This document shows, piece after piece, positions 6,483 through 10,196 of a stretch of DNA of 10,196 nucleotides (positions within the stretch are counted from its first letter, which is position 1; the number at the start of each line of letters is the position of its first letter). Source of the stretch: Opitutaceae bacterium (lineage in GTDB: Bacteria > Verrucomicrobiota > Verrucomicrobiia > Opitutales > Opitutaceae); NCBI GenBank assembly GCA_025352845.1, contig JANXSC010000336.1, forward strand, positions 1 through 10,196, written 5' to 3'. Position numbers and translations under genes: made by a program. The notes below the pieces were generated by a model. The model ran no database searches. It was not told the DNA's origin and saw only the letters and a list, made by a program, of their open reading frames with translations.

Positions 6483-8185
6483 TCAGCTTCCCCGCACGCG
6501 CAACCGCGTCGTGAAACTCCACAGCCCTTTCACATTTTGGATTTTGATCAGGAATTGGTTTTTCCCCTTTCGCAGCCGGAGTGGCACGACTTCCTCGTCG
6601 AGCTTGCTCGTGCGCGCGATCCACTTGTCGTTCACGAGCGCGCCGTTGAGCCAGACTTTCAAGCCGTCGTCGCTGCCGATACCGAGCCACGCATCCGTTT
6701 CCTCCGGCACTTCGACTTCCGTCCACGCGTAGCCGACGCAGTAGTCGAGGCTGCCGACGCTCGCGCTCCCGAGAAAATCCACGAGCCCCCCCCCGTCTCC
6801 GGCGTGACTTTTTTCCACGTGAACTTATCGCCGTCGATTTCCTGCTTTTGACCGGCGACGGGTTGCACGCTCGTCGGGCCGCCGGTGTCCTCGAACCAGT
6901 CGTTGTTAAACGCGTTCATCTGCGACGCCGTGGAAACCTTGTTCGACGCGCCCGTCTTCACCGCGGTCATCATCACCGTGCCGTCCGCGCCCACGCGGTC
7001 GATGGTGGAAAACACCTGCTGGGGCACATGCACGGACTTCAACACGAGCCAGCTCTTGATCGGAACCTCGCGACGTGCGTCGCCGTTCACCCACGCCGCG
7101 TCGGCGGCGAGCTGTTTGTCGAGCGAGGGGATAGTGAGCAAGTAGTCGTGGCTGCCCGTCACGGCCGTGCCGCGCTCGATCGCGGGGAGGAAAATCGCGT
7201 TGCGCCGCAGCGCCTCGATGAGCGGCGCGACGAGCGGCGCGGGCACGCCAGCTTCGGGCGCCAGTGCGACGGCTGTCGCCATGCCATCCGCGCCCACTTC
7301 GATCTTGGCGGCGACGCGCGTCACACCTCGGTCCCGCAGCGGATCGACGCGTAGCGGATCAATGAGCAGCAGCGGCGCGGTCGACCGCTCGGCGAATTCC
7401 ACCGGACGCGTCACCCGCAGGTAATGCAGGCGGTCGCGCGCGGTGCGCGGGTTGGCGGGATTCAGTTCCCAGAGGAAATTGCTCGCGCCGTCGACGAACG
7501 TCATCACGTCCTCCATCTCGTTGGCCGCGCAGCCGAAGAGCGGCACGCCCTCGCGCGTCATCAGCACAAACGACATCCCCTGCGTCGGCGTGAAGCGCGT
7601 CATGAGTTTGATGCTGCCGGTCTTCGCCGAATCGGCGATGAGCCACGAGCGCGCAGGTAGCCAACGCGCTTCCATGTTGGCCTGCCGCGACGCGAGAATC
7701 ACCGTCGCCACGCGACCGGGATACACGCGTTGCACGCGGCTCACAAAAGGCGCGAGGTTGTCGAGCAGGTGCCCGACGCCGCCCTCCCGTTTGCCAATGA
7801 AGACCGCGATGATCAACTCCGGCTCCGGTGTCGCCGCAAAATCAACCGCCCGCAGATTCTGATTCGACGAGTGATGCAGCTTCCCCACGAGGTCCGCCGT
7901 CGCCTCGCCCTTCGCTTCGCTCCAGCGCTCCGCCCGCGGCGCGCGATTTGCGATTGCCTGATGAAAGCGCACGCAGTCCTCCGGTGAGAGCACGCGCATG
8001 GGCAGAAACTTGCTGGAGATGGCGCCGGTGCGAAACAACACCATCGGCCCCATCACCTCGATCGGCTCGCCCTTGAAGGTCGCGCCCTTCGCATCTTTCC
8101 ACTCCTGCATCGGAGACGCCGCGCGCGCGACCGCAATCACGGCGAAAAAAAAGATCAGTGGAGCAAGCGGCCGGAGGTGACGCAT
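6483..8185 (-). CDS. Secreted multidomain protein (SHD1-like N-terminus), frameshifted at a G9 tract
   Basis: Two reading frames join into one sensible protein. Start ATG 8185 gives a signal peptide (1-22, cleavage after AVARA). Residues 27-75 (EWKDAKGATFKGEP...LSPEDCVRF) resemble the SHD1 domain found in secreted planctomycete and verrucomicrobial proteins. About 100-230 has a thioredoxin-like look without a CxxC pair. About 293-355 (AKIEVGADG...FLPAIERG) resembles a TonB C-terminal fold. At 6786-6794 a run of nine G (minus strand) breaks the frame. As sequenced, the product has 41 unrelated residues after the run and stops at 6659 (508 aa). With one more G the frame continues into a compact beta domain (GSDDGLKVWLNG, LRKGKNQFLIKIQN) like PA14 or galactose-binding modules, ending at 6483 (567 aa). 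Function is unknown. It heads the likely operon with the sulfatase. A TTG at 8197 is an unlikely alternative start. Confidence 0.75.
6786..6794 (-). repeat. Homopolymeric G9 tract at the frameshift point
   Basis: Nine consecutive C on the plus strand (G on the coding strand) follow the codons for PET and lie exactly where the frame changes from the long N-terminal part to the C-terminal domain. Ten G (or seven) would join the two frames. Tracts like this slip in replication, in transcription and in sequencing. Confidence 0.95.
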
Positions 8186-8202
8186 GGGGAAGCGCAATGG
8201 GG

Positions 8203-8217
8203 CGAAAGATGCTTTCG
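8203..8217. promoter_or_regulatory. Short perfect palindrome in the divergent promoter region
   Basis: CGAAAG-ATG-CTTTCG has 6-bp arms and a 3-nt centre. It lies 17 bp before the minus-strand ATG at 8185 within the 116-bp divergent gap 8186-8301. It could be an operator or a leader hairpin. The small size allows chance occurrence. Confidence 0.25.
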
Positions 8218-8243
8218 ACTAAACGCGCCGCACCTCGTGTCAA
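8216..8243 (-). promoter_or_regulatory. Possible sigma70-type promoter for the minus-strand cluster
   Basis: A consensus -35 hexamer TTGACA lies on the minus strand at 8243-8238. Sixteen bases downstream is a poor -10 (TAGTCG, 8221-8216). The position suits a short leader before ATG 8185. The weak -10 makes this tentative. No comparable plus-strand promoter for the lipoprotein gene was found in the same gap. Confidence 0.25.
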
Positions 8244-8301
8244 TCCGCGCGCTCACAATCGACGGAACTTCCCCCGCCCCGCGCCCTCCCATCTCGTCGC
8301 G

Positions 8302-9033
8302 ATGAAATCTGTTTCCCCTCTCGCCGGCTTCGTCGCCGGCGCTGTCTTGTTCCTCGCGGGTTGCACGACCCGCTCGATCTCGAATTCGGGTTTTGAAAAT
8401 TCCGCCCGCCGTTACGGAGCACAGATCGGCGGCTACGTGGGCGAGCTGTCGGAATTGGATGTCATCGGCGTGACGGCCGATGCGGTCGTCACCGAGGCGG
8501 ACATCCACACCGCGCTCGAGGGACCGCGCGGCGCGAAGCTCAGTCGCAGCAGCAAAGTCCTCCTCATCCAATCCGGCGCAGACTATCCTGACGCGCCGAT
8601 GCTGGAGGCGATGCAGGGAAAATTCGCCGTGAGTTCGTTCTCCGGCCGCCCCGCCCCGCGCAACGATGCCACCGCGACGCTCTCCAAATCGCTTCGGTTG
8701 ATCGCGGCGCGCGGCGGCTATGACACCATCGTCTGCTACTGGGGCGTGCTGGAATCCGCGCGCGAAAACAAAATCACCTCCGTTGTCTCGTGGGTGCCGC
8801 TCGTCGGCTCGGTGATTCCCGATGAACGCGAGCACATGCGCCTGCGACTGAAGGCCGCCATCGTCGACGTCGCGAGCGGGCGCTGGACCTTCGTCAACCC
8901 ACCGTCAGTCGCGGCCTCCGAGTTGAGTGCGCGCGTCACGCGCAAAGAAACCGATCAGGGTTTGGTCGAAAACTTGAAAGCCGAGGGCTACCGCACGCTC
9001 GCGCGCACCTTGGCGGAAAATCATACGGAGTAG
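8302..9033 (+). CDS. Lipoprotein of unknown function
   Basis: A 243-residue protein. It starts MKSVSPLAGF and has a lipoprotein signal ending LAGC, with Cys21 as the lipidation site, so it should be anchored in the envelope. No family is recognised. The mature part looks like an alternating alpha/beta domain: VLLIQSGADYPDAPML (strand then helix), a central block YDTIVCYWGVLESARENK, and LKAAIVDVASGRWTFV, reminiscent of lipoproteins in which a strand ending in a D-x-x-S/T-G-x-x-W turn reports on substrate or partner binding; this likeness is weak. The frame is open upstream to 8158, but the lipobox fixes the start at ATG 8302, which has no Shine-Dalgarno sequence. It is divergent from the sulfatase cluster. 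Its TAG stop is the beginning of the inverted repeat that follows. Confidence 0.85.
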   Translation: MKSVSPLAGFVAGAVLFLAGCTTRSISNSGFENSARRYGAQIGGYVGELSELDVIGVTADAVVTEADIHTALEGPRGAKLSRSSKVLLIQSGADYPDAPMLEAMQGKFAVSSFSGRPAPRNDATATLSKSLRLIAARGGYDTIVCYWGVLESARENKITSVVSWVPLVGSVIPDEREHMRLRLKAAIVDVASGRWTFVNPPSVAASELSARVTRKETDQGLVENLKAEGYRTLARTLAENHTE

Positions 9034-9099
9034 CGCGGCGCTTCAGCCCTCGTCTGGAAAACCGTGAGCGTCCCAACGCGGGCTGAAGCCCCGCGCTAC
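9030..9099. repeat. Second long imperfect inverted repeat, overlapping a stop codon
   Basis: Arms 9030-9049 and 9080-9099 are 20 bp each and reverse complementary with one mismatch; the right arm is GGGCTGAAGCCCCGCGCTAC. The spacer is 30 bp. Each arm contains a smaller palindrome (GGGCT-GA-AGCCC in the right arm). The stop codon of the lipoprotein (9031-9033) is inside the left arm. It sits between convergent genes, like the repeat at 2353-2447, but differs in sequence. No T tract follows. The motif resembles a dispersed element I recall from high-GC environmental bacteria, unchecked. The remaining 69 bases to the recombinase stop hold only a short CGGCGCGCCG palindrome (9150-9159). Confidence 0.85.
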
Positions 9100-9168
9100 G
9101 TTCCTAAGCAGCTCCGCCGATGTGTCGCTCAGGGCACAACAAACGGAATCGGCGCGCCGAAACTTGCA

Positions 9169-10098
9169 CTACTTCCCGCGAGTCCGCGGGTGAAACTTTC
9201 CATGGTGCTCGACGAGCCGCTTCTGCTCTACGGCGGTGTAGAGTTGCGTGGTGGAGATGCTCGCGTGGCCGAGCATCTCCTGGATCGCACGCAGATCGGC
9301 GCCGCCGGTGAGGAGGTGTGTGGCGAAGGAGTGGCGCAGCGCGTGCGGTTTCACGTTCTTCGTGATGCCGGCGCGCTTCGCATGCCGCTTCACGATCATC
9401 CACAGCGCCACGCGCGAGAGGCCGCGCCCGCGGTGATTGAGGAAAAGCTGGCTGCCGGTGTGCGGACGCACGAGCGACGGCCGGCCCGCAGTGACGTAGG
9501 TCGTGATGGCGTCACAGGCCTTGCCGCCGACAGGGACGACGCGCTCCTTCGCGCCTTTGCCGAAGACGCGGAGGAAACCCTGCGTGAGATCGATTTGTTG
9601 CAGGGCGAGCGCGGCGAGTTCCGACACGCGCAGACCGCTCGAATAGAAAAGCTCCAGTAGCGCGCGATCACGCAGCGCGCGCGGGTCGCCGCCCGTGGGC
9701 GCGGCGACGAGGCGCGCGATCTCGGATTCGCTCAACGTGTGCGGCATCCGGCGCGCCGCCTTGGGATTGCCGAGGAGCGAGGTGAAGTCGTCGTCGCGCA
9801 AATTTTCGCGCACGAGAAACCGCGCGAGCATCCGCAGCGCGGAGAGTTTGCGGGCGAGACTGGCGACCGCGATCCCGCCCGCGGAGAGCGACTGAATCCA
9901 CGCGGCCGCGCGCGCGGCGTCGACGTGAGCCCAATTCGAAGCGCCCGCCCGCGCCAAAAATTTCGCCGCCTGATCCAAGTCGCGGCGGTAGGCGGCGATG
10001 GTGTTGGCGGAGAGTCCGCGTTCGAGGCTGTCGAACGCGAGAAACGCCTCGATCTCCCCAACGAAGGCCGCCGGCGCCCGGCTGTGATCGACCCGCAT
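9169..10098 (-). CDS. xerD: Tyrosine recombinase, XerD/XerC type
   Basis: A complete 309-residue site-specific recombinase. The N-terminal core-binding domain (about 10-100) contains LERGLSANTIAAYRRDL, typical of Xer proteins. The catalytic domain (about 115-300) has all expected residues: Arg157 (GLRVSE), Lys181 (FGKGAKER), His252 and Arg255 (PHALRHSFATHLL), His278 (MLGHAS) and nucleophile Tyr287 (TQLYTAV). The C-terminus EHHGKFHPR matches the Xer tail. The role is resolution of chromosome dimers at dif, with a partner Xer and FtsK; the TGGADLRAIQEMLGH block looks more like XerD than XerC, but the assignment is not certain. ATG 10098 gives the standard Xer length; a TTG at 10179 would add 27 residues across the terminator hairpin and is rejected. 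No Shine-Dalgarno sequence is present: the bases just upstream are a T run. No phage, excisionase or attachment repeats lie nearby. Confidence 0.93.
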   Translation of the reverse strand: MRVDHSRAPAAFVGEIEAFLAFDSLERGLSANTIAAYRRDLDQAAKFLARAGASNWAHVDAARAAAWIQSLSAGGIAVASLARKLSALRMLARFLVRENLRDDDFTSLLGNPKAARRMPHTLSESEIARLVAAPTGGDPRALRDRALLELFYSSGLRVSELAALALQQIDLTQGFLRVFGKGAKERVVPVGGKACDAITTYVTAGRPSLVRPHTGSQLFLNHRGRGLSRVALWMIVKRHAKRAGITKNVKPHALRHSFATHLLTGGADLRAIQEMLGHASISTTQLYTAVEQKRLVEHHGKFHPRTRGK

Positions 10099-10101
10099 GA
10101 C

Positions 10102-10131
10102 AAAAAAAAGACGCCGCGCGCGGGCGGCGTC
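10102..10131 (-). terminator. Intrinsic terminator just upstream of the recombinase start
   Basis: On the minus strand, GACGCCGC (10131-10124) and GCGGCGTC (10117-10110) form a perfect 8-bp GC stem with a 6-nt loop, followed at once by eight T (10109-10102). The recombinase ATG follows after only three more bases. It presumably ends transcription of a minus-strand gene beyond the right edge. Two frames entering from the edge stop at 10140 and 10136, so the end of that gene may be in the last 60 bases, but I cannot tell which frame is real. Confidence 0.85.
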
Positions 10132-10196
10132 GATCTCAATCACCACGCTTTCCGCGACCAGAAGGCGCGGGCGGAACAAGTAGGGCGGACTTTAGC

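Noticed and set aside
6337..6726. Upstream extension of the sulfatase frame
   Set aside because: It overlaps the C-terminal domain of the preceding protein; the signal peptide and the GGAAG site set the start at 6336.
8145..8152. A8 run (T8 on the coding strand) near the start of the SHD1-like protein as a second slippage site
   Set aside because: The frame runs through it without a break and encodes the FFF of a normal signal peptide.
9169..10098. Tyrosine recombinase as the integrase of a mobile element
   Set aside because: Length, motifs and C-terminus are those of housekeeping Xer proteins; no tRNA, direct repeat, excisionase or phage gene is nearby.
1..10196. CRISPR array, tRNA, rRNA or transposase
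   Set aside because: I saw no regularly spaced direct repeats, cloverleaf or rRNA-like stretches, and no transposase motif in either strand.
10136..10196. C-terminus of an upstream minus-strand gene at the right edge
   Set aside because: Two short frames stop at 10140 and 10136 and a third at 10192; with at most 19 residues visible none can be chosen, so no CDS is listed.

Overview
The window is GC-rich, gene-dense bacterial DNA. I think it comes from a Verrucomicrobiota member, possibly Opitutaceae-like: a secreted S1 sulfatase sits beside a GMC dehydrogenase with its Tat-exported small subunit, there is a secreted SHD1-type protein, Shine-Dalgarno sequences are nearly absent, and dispersed inverted-repeat elements lie between genes. 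The taxonomic call is inference.

Layout, left to right. (1) Bases 1-2309, plus strand: the 3' part of a membrane sensor histidine kinase whose stop overlaps, as ATGA, the start of a predicted outer-membrane beta-barrel protein. (2) Bases 2310-2464: a convergent junction filled mostly by a long imperfect inverted repeat. (3) Bases 2465-8185, minus strand: a likely operon. In transcription order it holds a secreted multidomain protein broken by a frameshift in a G9 tract, a secreted arylsulfatase, a GMC flavoprotein dehydrogenase with a putative iron-sulfur motif, and its Tat-signal small subunit (gluconate 2-dehydrogenase subunit 3 family). (4) Bases 8186-8301: a divergent promoter region. (5) Bases 8302-9033, plus strand: an unrecognised lipoprotein. 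(6) Bases 9034-9168: a second convergent junction with another inverted repeat, whose first base pairs also supply the lipoprotein stop codon. (7) Bases 9169-10098, minus strand: a complete XerD/XerC-type tyrosine recombinase, preceded almost directly by a textbook intrinsic terminator.

How the genes may work together: the minus-strand cluster reads as an envelope or periplasmic module. A sulfatase removes sulfate from a glycan or aromatic ester, and an FAD dehydrogenase complex, exported by its Tat-bearing small subunit, oxidises a sugar or alcohol. No dedicated cytochrome subunit is visible. The kinase-barrel pair looks like a separate unit in which a signalling protein is co-translated with an outer-membrane protein. 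The recombinase looks like the chromosomal dimer-resolution enzyme rather than part of a mobile element. I see no CRISPR array, transposase, rRNA or tRNA. The most unusual points are the G9 frameshift between two domains, the two long inverted repeats at both convergent junctions, and the terminator abutting the recombinase start.
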